The notes beneath the pieces were generated by a model. It saw only the letters and a program-made list of their open reading frames with translations. It searched no databases and was not told where the DNA came from. A DNA stretch of 64,000 nt from Enterococcus timonensis (GTDB lineage Bacteria > Bacillota > Bacilli > Lactobacillales > Enterococcaceae). The stretch covers positions 1 to 64,000 of the forward strand of contig NZ_FNVY01000003.1 of NCBI RefSeq assembly GCF_900104595.1, given 5' to 3'. This document shows, piece after piece, positions 43,400 to 53,548 of the stretch (position 1 is the first letter of the stretch; every line of letters starts with the position of its first letter). A program made the translations under genes and the position numbers.

Positions 43400-44692
43400 A
43401 TGTCATCAGTTGTTGTAGTCGGAACCCAGTGGGGCGATGAAGGAAAAGGAAAAATTACTGATTTTTTAAGTGAAAATGCCGAAGTGATTGCGCGTTATCA
43501 AGGCGGCGACAATGCCGGCCATACGATTCAATTTAATGGCGTGACTTATAAATTGCATTTGATTCCGTCAGGGATTTTTTATCCAGAAAAAATTTCGGTG
43601 ATTGGTAACGGTGTTGTCGTCAATCCCAAATCATTAGTTTCCGAATTAAAATATTTACACGATCATGGTGTTACTACCGATAATTTGCGGATTTCTGATC
43701 GGGCGCACGTTATTTTGCCATATCATATTTTATTGGATCAACTGCAAGAAGATAGCAAAGGCGATCAAAAAATCGGCACAACAATTAAAGGCATTGGGCC
43801 CGCTTATATGGACAAAGCTGCCCGCGTTGGTATTCGAATTGCTGATTTGTTGGACAAAGAAATTTTTGCTGAGCGTTTAGAAATTAATTTGAAAGAAAAA
43901 AATCGCGTCTTCATGCGGATGTATGATCATGCGCCATTTAATTTTGAAGATATTTTTGAAGAATATTATCAATACGGTCAAGAAATTAAAAAATATGTCA
44001 CTGATACGTCGGTGATTTTAAATGATGCGTTGGATTTAGGCAAGCGAGTTTTGTTTGAAGGGGCGCAAGGCGTGATGTTGGATATCGATCAAGGGACGTA
44101 TCCATTTGTCACCAGTAGTAATCCGGTGGCAGGCGGCGTGACGATTGGTTCCGGCGTTGGTCCTTCCAAAATAAATAAAGTCGTCGGCGTCTGCAAAGCT
44201 TATACATCGCGCGTGGGCGATGGTCCATTTCCAACTGAATTAAATGACGAAATCGGCCAACAAATTCGCGAAGTCGGTCACGAATATGGCACAACTACCG
44301 GTCGTCCGCGCCGCGTGGGTTGGTTTGATACAGTGGTGATGCGCCATTCAAAACGAGTTTCTGGGATTACGAATCTTGCGCTGAATTCGATTGACGTTCT
44401 GACAGGTCTTGAAACGGTAAAAATTTGTACAGCTTACGAATTAGATGGAGAATTGATTTATCATTATCCTGCAAGCTTGAAAGTTTTGGCCCGCTGCAAA
44501 CCAGTTTACGAAGAGCTTCCTGGTTGGACAGAAGATATTACCGGCTGCAAAACTTTGGCCGAGCTTCCCGAAAATGCCCGTAACTATGTTCATCGTGTGA
44601 CCGAACTAGTTAATGTGCGAATTTCAACATTTTCAGTCGGCCCCGACCGCAACCAAACCAACGTCTTAGAAAGCGTCTGGGCACAAATTTAA
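43400..44692 (+). CDS. purA: Adenylosuccinate synthetase
   Basis: Makes adenylosuccinate from IMP, aspartate and GTP, the first step to AMP; 430 aa. GTP-binding loop [13 protein letters not shown] at the N-terminus, catalytic GGDNAGHT, and GTTTGRPRR further on. The ATG at 43400 has AAGGAG upstream; the longer frame begins within the promoter. A repeat element follows 5 bp after the stop. Confidence 0.97.
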   Translation: MSSVVVVGTQWGDEGKGKITDFLSENAEVIARYQGGDNAGHTIQFNGVTYKLHLIPSGIFYPEKISVIGNGVVVNPKSLVSELKYLHDHGVTTDNLRISDRAHVILPYHILLDQLQEDSKGDQKIGTTIKGIGPAYMDKAARVGIRIADLLDKEIFAERLEINLKEKNRVFMRMYDHAPFNFEDIFEEYYQYGQEIKKYVTDTSVILNDALDLGKRVLFEGAQGVMLDIDQGTYPFVTSSNPVAGGVTIGSGVGPSKINKVVGVCKAYTSRVGDGPFPTELNDEIGQQIREVGHEYGTTTGRPRRVGWFDTVVMRHSKRVSGITNLALNSIDVLTGLETVKICTAYELDGELIYHYPASLKVLARCKPVYEELPGWTEDITGCKTLAELPENARNYVHRVTELVNVRISTFSVGPDRNQTNVLESVWAQI

Positions 44693-44697
44693 AAAAA

Positions 44698-44807
44698 GGT
44701 TGTGAAAAAAACGTTATGGGGCGTAGAGAATTAGGACAATGGTGGATGACTGCAAAGCAGTCAGGAAGGATTGTTTCTATTTTCCAAGCCATTGTTCAAA
44801 ACACACC
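44698..44807 (+). repeat. Imperfect inverted repeat family, copy 6 (mosaic)
   Basis: Begins GGTTGTGAAAAAAACG five bases after the purA stop. The right arm (CCATTGTTCAAAACACACC) belongs to the arm type of copy 3, so the variable blocks do not match. This copy looks like a recombinant of two types. Confidence 0.75.
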
Positions 44808-44858
44808 GTCAAATAAGGTTATTTCCAAAGCATCAAAATTTTAAAACTTAACAGGAAA

Positions 44859-44902
44859 AAATTCGAGTCTCAATTCGCTTGGCGAAAAGACTCGAATTTT
44901 TT
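44859..44902 (+). terminator. Terminator between purA and ctsR
   Basis: AAATTCGAGTCT/AGACTCGAATTT stem capped by a TTCGC/GCGAA hairpin, followed by T. Confidence 0.85.
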
Positions 44903-44982
44903 ATTTTTCTAAAAAACAATTACAATTTATTTTCGCAAGTCAGAAATATTTCTCAAATGCTGTTTTATTCGTTATAATGAGT

Positions 44983-45000
44983 TGGTCAGGATTAGTCAAG
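44983..45000 (+). promoter_or_regulatory. CtsR operator upstream of ctsR-clpC
   Basis: GGTCAGGATTAGTCAAG matches the CtsR heptad direct repeat (two RGTCAAA-like heptads, 3-bp gap). It follows a TATAAT at about 44974, so CtsR would repress its own operon. Confidence 0.6.
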
Positions 45001-45107
45001 GTTGTGAAAAAAGAGTAATGGGTCGTAGAGAATTAGAAAAAATGAGGACGAATAGAATATTCGCCGGAATTTTTATCTATTCTCCTAGACACAGCTTTTT
45101 TCACACC
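45000..45107 (+). repeat. Imperfect inverted repeat family, copy 7, inserted in the ctsR leader
   Basis: Arms GGTTGTGAAAAAAG and CTTTTTTCACACC. It is flanked by the 9-bp direct repeat TAGTCAAGG (44993-45001 and 45110-45118), which looks like a target-site duplication of the operator half-site. Confidence 0.8.
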
Positions 45108-45143
45108 GCTAGTCAAGGTCATAAAAAATCAAAGGAGGTTACT

Positions 45144-45611
45144 ATGAGCAATCGGAATACGTCTGATTTAATTGAAGATTATTTGAAAAAAATTTTGCGG
45201 GCCAATGATTCGATTGAAATTCGGCGTGCAGAAATGGCGGATTTATTTTCATGTGTGCCTTCGCAAATTAATTATGTAATCAATACGCGTTTCACGCTGC
45301 AACAAGGCTATCAAGTGGAAAGTAAGCGGGGCGGCGGCGGCTATATTCGGATTGCCAAGTTGCGTTTTACAAGTTCCCGTAGTTATCTCAGCGCCTTGTC
45401 CCACACTCTCGGAGAAAAAATTTCTGAAAATGGGGCGCGTGATTTGCTGCAAAAATTATATGAAGAAAAATTATTAACCAAACGGGAAGGTAATTTATTT
45501 TTAGCGACGCTTTCCAGCAATGTTTTGGGGCATTATCAACAAGAAGATGTGTTGCGCGCACAGTTATTAAAAGCCTTTATCGAACGTTTAGGCTACGAAA
45601 GCGAGGAATAA
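45144..45611 (+). CDS. ctsR: Transcriptional repressor of class III stress genes
   Basis: A 155-aa heat-sensing repressor. The winged helix-turn-helix lies in the first 70 residues ([26 protein letters not shown]) and the conserved glycine-rich wing [12 protein letters not shown], the thermosensor loop, follows. The ATG at 45144 has AAAGGAGG upstream; a longer frame starting at 44982 would run through the repeat element. The clpC gene follows after 2 bp. Confidence 0.93.
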   Translation: MSNRNTSDLIEDYLKKILRANDSIEIRRAEMADLFSCVPSQINYVINTRFTLQQGYQVESKRGGGGYIRIAKLRFTSSRSYLSALSHTLGEKISENGARDLLQKLYEEKLLTKREGNLFLATLSSNVLGHYQQEDVLRAQLLKAFIERLGYESEE

Positions 45612-45613
45612 CG

Positions 45614-48118
45614 ATGCAAGAATTATTTTCAAAGCGGGCCAAAGAAGCCCTAGCGATTGCCCAAGAGCAAGCTAAGATTTTCCACCATCAAGCCGTCGGG
45701 TCGGAACATATTTTGTTGGCGTTAACGATTGAAGAAGATGGGATTGCCGGCAAAACTCTCCGGGAGGTCAACGCCACTAAAGAAGATATTTTAGATGAAG
45801 TGGAGCATTTGACCGGCCACGGAAATGTCACCAATTATCCTAAAAATGCTTATCTTCCTTATTCACCACGGGTCAAACAAATTTTTGTGTATGCTGGCGA
45901 TGAGGCGAAACGATTTGGTTCAGAAAAAATCGGCACCGAACATCTTTTACTAGGAATTTTGCGGGATGAAGATATTTTAGCGGCGCGGATTTTGACGAAT
46001 CTTGGTTTGAATTTGCCCAAAGTCCGTCAGTTAATTGTCCAACAGTTAGGCGGCGAGGAAAATAATCGGCGCCGAGATTTTGTTGGCGCTAGTAATGCAC
46101 GCGGTCGGCGGACGCAGGCTACTAATGATTCCAAGTCAAAGACACCGACGCTAGATCATTTGGCGCGGGATTTAACTAAATTAGCCGCTGAAAATAAAAT
46201 GGATCCCGTCGTTGGCCGCAATAAAGAAGTGCGACGCTTAATTCAAATTTTATCACGGCGCACCAAAAATAATCCGGTGCTCGTTGGTGAACCCGGTGTG
46301 GGGAAAACGGCGATTGCAGAAGGCTTGGCGCAACGAATTATAGCCGGCAATGTGCCTGAAGATATGCGAAATAAACGCCTAATGATGTTGGATATGGGTT
46401 CTTTAGTAGCCGGGACAAAATATCGCGGTGAATTTGAAGATCGTTTGAAAAAAATTATTGACGAGGTCTATCAAGATGGGCAAGTGATTTTATTTATCGA
46501 CGAACTCCATACCGTCATTGGTGCAGGCGGCGCTGAAGGGGCAATTGATGCTTCTAATATTTTAAAACCAGCGCTAGCTCGCGGTGAGTTGCAAACCATT
46601 GGCGCGACAACTTTAGCAGAATATCAAAAATATATTGAACGGGATTCAGCTTTGGAGAGGAGATTTGCCAAAGTGCAAGTGGACGAACCAACGCCAGAAG
46701 AAGCGGAAGAAATTTTGCAAGGATTGAAGGCTCGCTACGAAGAGCATCATCATGTGGAAATTACTGACGAAGCGATTCATGCGGCGGTGAGCTTGTCGGT
46801 GCGCTACATTAATTCTCGTCAATTGCCAGACAAAGCGATTGATTTAATCGATGAATCCTCAGCTAAAGTGCGCTTGGATTTTGCCGATGAGCCGTCAGAA
46901 ATTACGACCCAACAAAAAAAGATTACCCAATTAGTTAAGCAAAAGGAACAAGCGATTGTCGCTCAAAATTTTGAGCAAGCAGCAAAATTTCGCAAAGAAG
47001 AAAAAAAACAAAACGAAAAATTAGAACAATTAATGGCCCAAGAAGCGAAAAAAGCGACAGGTTATGGTCATCAAGTCACCGCTGAAGATGTCACGTCGGT
47101 GGTTTCCCAGTGGACTGGCGTACCGCTGAAACAATTAGAGAAAAAAGAAAGCGAACGCCTGATGGATCTGGAAAGTATTTTACATCAGCGAGTCATCGGT
47201 CAAGACGAAGCGGTTAAAGCAGTCTCCCGGGCGATTCGTCGCGCGCGTTCTGGTTTGAAAGATCCTAATCGCCCGATTGGTTCATTTATGTTTCTTGGAC
47301 CAACCGGTGTCGGCAAAACAGAATTAGCAAAAGCATTGGCTGAGGCGATGTTTGGTTCTGAAGATGCTTTAATTCGGGTGGATATGTCTGAGTTTATGGA
47401 AAAATATTCCACTTCACGGATTATCGGCTCGCCTCCAGGTTACGTCGGTTACGAAGAAGGCGGGCAGCTGACGGAAAAAATTCGTCAAAAACCATATGCC
47501 GTCGTTTTATTAGATGAAGTGGAAAAAGCGCATCCGGATATTTTCAACTTATTGTTACAAGTGCTAGACGATGGTTATTTAACCGATGCGAAAGGTCGCC
47601 GAATTGATTTTCGGAATACGATTTTGATCATGACTAGTAACATTGGTGCTACAGAAATTCGGGAAGAAAAAAATGTCGGTTTTAATGTTACCGATGTTTC
47701 AAAAAACTTCGAAGCGATGCGAAAACGGATTTTAGAAGAGTTGAAAAAAGCATTCCGGCCAGAATTTTTGAATCGGATTGATGAAACAGTCGTCTTTAAA
47801 TCGTTAGAAAAAGACGAACTTCACGAAATTGTAAAAATCATGAGTAAAAGTGTGATTGATCGCTTGAAAGAGCAAGATGTTACTTTAAAAATCACCCCAA
47901 GTGCCATCGATGTGATTGCCAAAGTCGGCTTTGATCCTGAATATGGCGCGCGTCCCATTCGCCGCGCGTTGCAAAAAGAAATTGAAGACCGCTTAAGTGA
48001 GGCCTTGTTGTCTAATCAAATTGCACTAGGCGATAGTGTGACTATCGGCGCTACTAAAGGAAAAATCACCTTAGATGTCAAAAAAACGGCTGAAAAAAAA
48101 TTAGCTGGCGTTAACTAA
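45614..48118 (+). CDS. clpC: ATP-dependent Clp protease ATPase subunit ClpC
   Basis: AAA+ unfoldase of 834 aa that feeds substrates to ClpP. It has an N-terminal double Clp-N domain, AAA-1 with GEPGVGKTA, a middle region with a UVR motif ([13 protein letters not shown]), and AAA-2 with GPTGVGKTE and the ClpP-loop region. It is transcribed with ctsR. No mcsA/mcsB genes lie between them, as is common in Lactobacillales. Confidence 0.96.
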   Translation: MQELFSKRAKEALAIAQEQAKIFHHQAVGSEHILLALTIEEDGIAGKTLREVNATKEDILDEVEHLTGHGNVTNYPKNAYLPYSPRVKQIFVYAGDEAKRFGSEKIGTEHLLLGILRDEDILAARILTNLGLNLPKVRQLIVQQLGGEENNRRRDFVGASNARGRRTQATNDSKSKTPTLDHLARDLTKLAAENKMDPVVGRNKEVRRLIQILSRRTKNNPVLVGEPGVGKTAIAEGLAQRIIAGNVPEDMRNKRLMMLDMGSLVAGTKYRGEFEDRLKKIIDEVYQDGQVILFIDELHTVIGAGGAEGAIDASNILKPALARGELQTIGATTLAEYQKYIERDSALERRFAKVQVDEPTPEEAEEILQGLKARYEEHHHVEITDEAIHAAVSLSVRYINSRQLPDKAIDLIDESSAKVRLDFADEPSEITTQQKKITQLVKQKEQAIVAQNFEQAAKFRKEEKKQNEKLEQLMAQEAKKATGYGHQVTAEDVTSVVSQWTGVPLKQLEKKESERLMDLESILHQRVIGQDEAVKAVSRAIRRARSGLKDPNRPIGSFMFLGPTGVGKTELAKALAEAMFGSEDALIRVDMSEFMEKYSTSRIIGSPPGYVGYEEGGQLTEKIRQKPYAVVLLDEVEKAHPDIFNLLLQVLDDGYLTDAKGRRIDFRNTILIMTSNIGATEIREEKNVGFNVTDVSKNFEAMRKRILEELKKAFRPEFLNRIDETVVFKSLEKDELHEIVKIMSKSVIDRLKEQDVTLKITPSAIDVIAKVGFDPEYGARPIRRALQKEIEDRLSEALLSNQIALGDSVTIGATKGKITLDVKKTAEKKLAGVN

Positions 48119-48267
48119 AGAAAAGAAATTAAAAAAAAGTTTCTGAACTAGGTTTTTTATTAAAAATATAGCTTAGATGCTTTTTTTTTACCGTTTTTTT
48201 CACAAATTTATCTTTTCTGATTGCCTCAGCTGTGCTAATATGAAGACAGTTTGAAGGAGGTTTTCCC

Positions 48268-49188
48268 ATGATTGAAATTACAGCTACAGTAGCATCACTG
48301 GAGCAAGGGCGCGCTTTGTTAGACGCCGGCGTGGATACACTTTATTTCGGGATGGAAGCATTTGGTTTGCGGTTGCCCCACAGTTTTACTTGGGATGAAC
48401 AAAGTCAGCTGATTGATTTGGCCCATGCGGCTGGAAAAAAAGCGACGGTAGCTGTCAACGGCATTATGCACCCAGAAAAAATGAAAGAAATTCCGGATTA
48501 TTTGAAATTTTTAAAAGCCAGCGGAGTCGATCAAATCACTTTGGGCGATCCGGGAATTATATATGCCATGAAAAAAAATAATTGCGAGATTCCCTTTTTG
48601 TATGATGGGCAAACGCTAGTGACGAGTAGTCGGCAAATTAATTTTTGGGCTGATCACGGAGCCATTGGTGCCGTCGTTGCCCGGGAAGTTCCTTTTGCTG
48701 AACTTGAAAAAATGGCGCCGAACTTGCATGTTTTTGGCGAGGTTCAAGTCTTTGGTCCAACATGTATTCATCAATCCAAACGACCACTGTTGCAAAATTA
48801 TTTTGATTACACAAAAGTGGACGTTGATGAAGTTGCTGACCGGGAATTATTTTTATCTGAGCCGAAAAAACCAGAAACCCATTACGGAATTTTTGAAGAT
48901 AGCAATGGGACCCATGTTTTTGCTGATAATGATTTGAATTTATTGCCCGTGCTGCCAAAACTTGCGACGCTTTCCTATGATCATTGGAAGTTAGATGGTT
49001 TATTTACGCCGGAAAATGATTTTGTAGAAGTGGTGGAACAATTTGTTGAAGCGCGGCATCATTTGGAAAAAAATATTTGGTCACAAGCAGTCAACGACCA
49101 TTTGACCCAAGAAGTACGCCGGTGGCATCCTGCCAAACGGGGATTGGACTTAGGATTTTTTGAAGTCGATCCGGCCAGTGTGCAATAA
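48268..49188 (+). CDS. U32-family protein, tRNA hydroxylation protein TrhP1-like
   Basis: Protein of 306 aa with a TIM-barrel-type U32 domain (DAGVDTLYFGMEAFGLR; VFGEVQVFGPTCIHQSKRPL). In B. subtilis the pair YrrN/YrrO (TrhP1/TrhP2) makes 5-hydroxyuridine at tRNA position 34. The second gene of such a pair follows after about 70 bp here. Older annotations call these peptidases or collagenases, which I think is wrong for this subgroup. RBS AAGGAGG. Confidence 0.8.
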   Translation: MIEITATVASLEQGRALLDAGVDTLYFGMEAFGLRLPHSFTWDEQSQLIDLAHAAGKKATVAVNGIMHPEKMKEIPDYLKFLKASGVDQITLGDPGIIYAMKKNNCEIPFLYDGQTLVTSSRQINFWADHGAIGAVVAREVPFAELEKMAPNLHVFGEVQVFGPTCIHQSKRPLLQNYFDYTKVDVDEVADRELFLSEPKKPETHYGIFEDSNGTHVFADNDLNLLPVLPKLATLSYDHWKLDGLFTPENDFVEVVEQFVEARHHLEKNIWSQAVNDHLTQEVRRWHPAKRGLDLGFFEVDPASVQ

Positions 49189-49261
49189 AAATCAGTAGTC
49201 CTTTGTAACCTTTAACAAAATCGCAACATATAGTTTGTTGTTAGTAGAAAGAAGAGAAATA

Positions 49262-50482
49262 ATGATGAAACGACCAGAAGTGTTAGCACCAGCTGGCACG
49301 TTAGAAAAATTAAAAACGGCGATTCATTATGGCGCCGATGCAGTATATATTGGCGGTAATGCCTATTCGTTACGCCGCCGAGCCGGAAATTTTTCCTATG
49401 AAGAAATGGCAGAAGGACTAGCCTTTGCCAGAAGTCACAACGCCAAAGTTTATGTGGCAGCCAACATGGTCACCCACGACGGCGATGAAGAAGGCGCGGG
49501 CGAATTTTTTAGAAAAGTGCGGGACATCGGCATCGATGCCGTAATTGTTTCTGATCCAGCTTTAATTGAACTGGCTATTACTCAAGCGCCAGGTTTGCCG
49601 GTGCATTTGTCCACGCAAGCTTCTGCTACTAATTGGGAAACGCTAGAATTTTGGAAAGAAGTTGGTTTGGAGCGCGTGGTGATGGCGCGGGAAGTTTCCT
49701 TGGCGGAAGTGGAAGCCATCAGAGCCAAGACCGATATGCAAATCGAAGCATTTATTCACGGGGCGATGTGTATTTCTTATTCGGGTCGCTGCGTTTTATC
49801 AAATCATATGGCTAATCGCGATGCCAATCGTGGCGGCTGTAGTCAATCTTGTCGCTGGAAATATGGCTTGTACGATATGCCGTTTGGCGCAGAGAAACGT
49901 GATGTCAAAGGCGAGCTGGAGGAAGAATTTTCTATGAGCGCTGTTGATATGTCCATGATTGAACATTTGCCAGAATTAATTGCAGCGGGCGTTGATAGTT
50001 TTAAAATCGAAGGCCGGATGAAGTCGATTCATTATGTTTCAACAGTGACAAATGTTTATAAAGCGGCGGTGGATAGTTATATGGCAGACCCTGAGCATTA
50101 TGTTTGCCGTCAAGAGTGGATCGATGAGCTGTGGAAAGTAGCGCAACGCGAATTAGCAACTGGCTTTTATTTTGGCACGCCAACTGAAAATGAACAATTA
50201 TTTGGGGAACGACGCAAAATCCCAGTTTATAAATTTGTCGGTGAAGTATTAGGTTACGATGCCGAAACAAAAATCGCTACCGTGCGCCAACGGAATCATT
50301 TTTCAATAGGAGATGAGATTGAATTTTACGGTCCAGGTTTCCATCATTTTTCGCAATCCGTTATGGAAATGAAAAATGAAGATGGCGAATCGATTAAGCG
50401 GGCGCCAAATCCCATGATGATTTTACATTTGCCAGTGGAAGAACCGGTGGCTGTGGGGGATATGATTCGTAAAAAAAGATAA
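49262..50482 (+). CDS. U32-family protein, tRNA hydroxylation protein TrhP2-like
   Basis: A protein of about 406 aa. The N-terminal U32 barrel starts RPEVLAPAGTLEKLK. The conserved cysteine set expected to hold an Fe-S cluster is visible (AMCISYSGRC, then CSQSCRWKY), and a C-terminal beta domain follows. Partner of the preceding gene. The start at ATG 49262 or 49265 follows a weak AGAAAGAAGAG site. Confidence 0.85.
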   Translation: MMKRPEVLAPAGTLEKLKTAIHYGADAVYIGGNAYSLRRRAGNFSYEEMAEGLAFARSHNAKVYVAANMVTHDGDEEGAGEFFRKVRDIGIDAVIVSDPALIELAITQAPGLPVHLSTQASATNWETLEFWKEVGLERVVMAREVSLAEVEAIRAKTDMQIEAFIHGAMCISYSGRCVLSNHMANRDANRGGCSQSCRWKYGLYDMPFGAEKRDVKGELEEEFSMSAVDMSMIEHLPELIAAGVDSFKIEGRMKSIHYVSTVTNVYKAAVDSYMADPEHYVCRQEWIDELWKVAQRELATGFYFGTPTENEQLFGERRKIPVYKFVGEVLGYDAETKIATVRQRNHFSIGDEIEFYGPGFHHFSQSVMEMKNEDGESIKRAPNPMMILHLPVEEPVAVGDMIRKKR

Positions 50483-50483
50483 T

Positions 50484-50499
50484 TGTTTCATATGAAACA
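50484..50499. promoter_or_regulatory. 16-bp palindrome, second copy of the parS-like string
   Basis: TGTTTCATATGAAACA, identical to 15680-15695, just after the TrhP2-like stop codon. It differs from consensus parS at the central two bases. Confidence 0.4.
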
Positions 50500-50506
50500 A
50501 AAAATA

Positions 50507-50536
50507 AAAGACTAGGAAAAATTTCCTAGTCTTTTT
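50507..50536. terminator. Bidirectional terminator between convergent genes
   Basis: AAAGACTAGGAAA/TTTCCTAGTCTTT hairpin. The stop codon of the minus-strand gene lies in the stem. Confidence 0.85.
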
Positions 50537-51015
50537 GTGATCTTTTTAAAAATCGGCGCTAGTAATAAATAAAAAACGGCGTTACTCAAAGCATGAAGGC
50601 CGTCGTGAGGCAATCCTTGGAAATAATAAGGCCAAAAAGCCGTGATACCAAATAAATCTTTAGTGAAGATGCTGACGACAAAGCCGTAAAAAAAGCCGGC
50701 AAAAATAGCATAAAGCAATAAAATAATAAAATTTTGGCTGATTTTTTTAATTAAAAAAGCGCCCAATAAAACGACGAAATACGCGATCAGTTGGCCGAAA
50801 AACCAAGGACCCATTCCGAAAAATAAATTTGAAACAGTTAAAGATAAGAAAGCCACCACCAAGCCGTCTGTTAAGGTTGCTTGCCAAACGAGCAGTAAAA
50901 AAATGGCGGTCATGGGTTGGACATTTGGTAAAAATTGAAAAGCAATGCGTCCCACAACACAAATGGCACTAAATAAGGCTAGTAAAATTAGCCGGCGTAA
51001 TGTAAATTTTTGCAA
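50512..51015 (-). CDS. ECF transporter S component, possibly for cobalamin (CbrT-like)
   Basis: A 167-aa membrane protein with five or six helices and a short basic N-terminus, the size of ECF S components. The TTG at 51015 (LQKFTLRR) is chosen because GGAGG lies 8 nt upstream; the longer frame to 51150 has no ribosome site. It is divergent from queG. QueG needs cobalamin, and CbrT-type S components take up B12 in lactobacilli, so the pairing suggests B12 or a precursor as substrate. That is an inference; the S-component fold alone does not tell the vitamin. Confidence 0.65.
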   Translation of the reverse strand: MQKFTLRRLILLALFSAICVVGRIAFQFLPNVQPMTAIFLLLVWQATLTDGLVVAFLSLTVSNLFFGMGPWFFGQLIAYFVVLLGAFLIKKISQNFIILLLYAIFAGFFYGFVVSIFTKDLFGITAFWPYYFQGLPHDGLHALSNAVFYLLLAPIFKKITKRLGNFS

Positions 51016-51203
51016 AAAAATCACCTCCGATTGAGGGTAGCAAAAAAAATGAAGGAGTGCAAGCGGGCGCTTGAAAAAATGTTCTAAAACGTGCATAATT
51101 TGAGCAAAGGAAACAAAAATCGTCATGTAGCAGATAAATTTCAGCTGCACAATTTAAAAAAAATTCCCGTTTGTTAAAAGTTTGCCCGTCAGGAGGAAAT
51201 AAA

Positions 51204-52361
51204 ATGACTACATCTTTAAAAGAAAAAATTATCCAAGAAGCTGCGCGCCTGGGGATCGATAAAATCGGTTTTACTACAGCGGAACCATTTTTAGAATTAA
51301 AAGAACCCATTGAAAGACAAAGAGCAGCTGGACAAAATTCTGGCTTTGAGCATCAAAATATTGACGAACGAATTTATTTGGAAAAAACATTTGAGAATCC
51401 GCAATCGATTATTTCTATTGCCTTGGCGTATCCGACGAAAATTCACCAAGAAATTCCTAAAGATGGCAAGCGGGGGCAATTTTCTCGGGCTAGTTGGGGG
51501 ACCGATTATCATTTTATTTTGCGGGATAAGATGCAACAGCTGATTCAATTTATTCAAGAAGTTGCTGCTGCTGAAGGAATAGAAAATCATTGGCGCCTCG
51601 CACCGCAAGTGGACACCGGCGAATTAGTCGATGTCGCCGTGGCACAACGGGCGGGGTTAGGATTTGTCGGCCGCAATGGTTTGTTGATTACTGAAGAATT
51701 TGGCTCGTGGGTTTATCTCGGCGAAATTGTAACTAATATTAATTTTGAACCGGACGCACCGGGGGTTTTTGGTTGTGGCGAGTGTACGCGGTGTATTAAA
51801 GCTTGCCCGACGCAGGCGATTTTGCCAGAAGGTGGGCTGAATGCGCAAGTTTGTTTGGCATATCAAACGCAAACAAAAGGAATGATGCCAGAAAAATTCC
51901 GCAAAAAAATTAGCAATGTTATTTATGGTTGTGATATTTGTCAGCTAGTTTGTCCTTACAATCAAGGAAAAGATTTTCATTTTCATGAAGAAATGGAACC
52001 GCAAGTTGATGAAGTGGCGCCTCTTTTACAACCGATGTTAACTATGACCAATGCTGAGTTTAAGAAAAATTTTGCCCATTTGGCAGGCTCATGGCGAGGG
52101 AAAAAACCACTACAACGCAACGCGATTATCGCTTTAGCCAATCTCCACGACCGCTCGGCGCTGGAAGAATTGTACAAAGTTTTGGCAAATGACGTCCGAC
52201 CAGTTTTGCGAGGAACGGCAGCTTGGGCCATTGGACAGTTGATCCGCAAAAAATCCGAAGAGCGGGAAACAGCGTTAGTTTATTTGCAAGCAGCGCTTGA
52301 AGTGGAAAGTGACGACGAAGCATTGGCAGAAATTAACCAAGCAATAGAAAAAATAAAATAA
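51204..52361 (+). CDS. queG: Epoxyqueuosine reductase
   Basis: Last enzyme of queuosine synthesis on tRNA, cobalamin- and Fe-S-dependent; 385 aa. An N-terminal DUF1730-type domain, then two 4Fe-4S motifs: [12 protein letters not shown] and CDICQLVCP, then a HEAT-like C-terminus. The ATG at 51204 has AGGAGG upstream. The product is the usual length. Confidence 0.93.
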   Translation: MTTSLKEKIIQEAARLGIDKIGFTTAEPFLELKEPIERQRAAGQNSGFEHQNIDERIYLEKTFENPQSIISIALAYPTKIHQEIPKDGKRGQFSRASWGTDYHFILRDKMQQLIQFIQEVAAAEGIENHWRLAPQVDTGELVDVAVAQRAGLGFVGRNGLLITEEFGSWVYLGEIVTNINFEPDAPGVFGCGECTRCIKACPTQAILPEGGLNAQVCLAYQTQTKGMMPEKFRKKISNVIYGCDICQLVCPYNQGKDFHFHEEMEPQVDEVAPLLQPMLTMTNAEFKKNFAHLAGSWRGKKPLQRNAIIALANLHDRSALEELYKVLANDVRPVLRGTAAWAIGQLIRKKSEERETALVYLQAALEVESDDEALAEINQAIEKIK

Positions 52362-52397
52362 AAATTTATCAGATATTTATTGAAAAGAGAGATCCTA

Positions 52398-53264
52398 ATG
52401 ATCGTTAAAACGACGGAACTAACGTCAGAACAATTGGCGGAATGCAATCAATTAATTAAAAAAATTCAGCAACACGACCGGACATTTAAATCGCCATATC
52501 TCAGTAATCAGTTTAATTTTTTTGCAGAGATGCTGACGCTCTTTTTAAATTATGAAAATAATCAGTTGACGGGCATTCTTTCGATTTATGCCGATGGAAA
52601 TACCGAATCCACCGCCGAAATGGCCGTTTTTGTGGATGAAAAATTTCGCCGGCAAGGGATTGCCACGCGGTTAATTCAAGCAGCGACTAGTGAATTAGAA
52701 AAATTCGGCTATCACGATTTGGAATTTTGGACAGAACAACAATTTTTAACGGATAATCCTGATTTTTTGAAAAATTGTTCTTTAGTGGCAGATCCGGAAA
52801 CAGAAATTCAGCTGACGACTAAAAAAAATCAAAAATGGATTTTTAGTGAACGGGAAGAATTTCAATTTAGAAATCTCCAGGCAAGTGATATTGAAGCGTT
52901 AACGCAGCTTCAGGTACGGGCTTTTCCAGAAACGAGCAGCGAAACCGCTCACCAATATTTGCTTAAAGGATTGGCAGACGAGAAGCAAGAGAATTTTATT
53001 TTGAAAAAAAATGACCAAATCATCGGCACCTGTGCGGCGGATCAAGACGACTATGATTATATTTTTGGTTTATTTATCGCTGAGAATTGGCAAAATCAAG
53101 GGCTTGGCACTTATTTGCTGGAAAAAACTTGTCAAAATCTGACTCGAGAGAATAAGCGAATCATTAAGATTGGCGTGGAAAGTAATAATCTACAAGCGTT
53201 GCATCTCTATCAAAAAGTTGGCTTCATTATTGAAACAGAAGTCATTTATCTCAGCAAAAAATAA
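52398..53264 (+). CDS. Tandem GNAT acetyltransferase
   Basis: A 288-aa protein with two GNAT domains. The first has acetyl-CoA motif A as DEKFRRQGIATRLIQA (about 85-100), the second as AENWQNQGLGTYLLEK (about 230-245), followed by LHLYQKVGF. I use the ATG at 52398 (MIVKTTEL) with AGAGAG upstream. Substrate unknown. One domain may be regulatory. A terminator follows. Confidence 0.8.
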   Translation: MIVKTTELTSEQLAECNQLIKKIQQHDRTFKSPYLSNQFNFFAEMLTLFLNYENNQLTGILSIYADGNTESTAEMAVFVDEKFRRQGIATRLIQAATSELEKFGYHDLEFWTEQQFLTDNPDFLKNCSLVADPETEIQLTTKKNQKWIFSEREEFQFRNLQASDIEALTQLQVRAFPETSSETAHQYLLKGLADEKQENFILKKNDQIIGTCAADQDDYDYIFGLFIAENWQNQGLGTYLLEKTCQNLTRENKRIIKIGVESNNLQALHLYQKVGFIIETEVIYLSKK

Positions 53265-53298
53265 AAACCGACCACCATGACTGGTGATCGGTTTTTGG
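53264..53298 (+). terminator. Terminator of the GNAT gene
   Basis: ACCGACCACCA/TGGTGATCGGT hairpin followed by T5. Confidence 0.8.
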
Positions 53299-53306
53299 TT
53301 TTTAAC

Positions 53307-53416
53307 GGTGTCTCAAGAGCAATGGCTAGGGAAAAAGATAAAATACTTTCAGTGCGTTTCACACACTTACACCATTTTCCTATTTTCCTACGCCATTAAA
53401 CGCTCTTTCGACAACC
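53307..53416 (-). repeat. Imperfect inverted repeat family, copy 9 (distal)
   Basis: Arms GGTGTCTCAAGAGCAATGGC and GCCATTAAACGCTCTTTCG with the family core. Second in tandem, reading from dmkB. Confidence 0.85.
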
Positions 53417-53426
53417 TTGTTTTGAC

Positions 53427-53534
53427 GGTGTCTCAAGAGCAGCGGTTAGGAAAATAGATAAAACTTTCGGCGAATGTTCCATTCGTCCTCGGTTTTCCTA
53501 ATTTTCTACACCGCTAAACGCTCTTTCGACAACC
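53427..53534 (-). repeat. Imperfect inverted repeat family, copy 8 (adjacent to dmkB)
   Basis: Same outer arms as its neighbour (GTCTCAAGAGC), with an inner-loop hairpin GAATG/CATTC. About 14 bp after the dmkB stop in the sense direction. Confidence 0.85.
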
Positions 53535-53548
53535 TTGTTTTGCCATCC

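Noticed and set aside
44982-45143. Longer ctsR reading frame
   Set aside because: It would be translated through the operator and the repeat element; the ATG at 45144 has a strong ribosome site and matches the family start.
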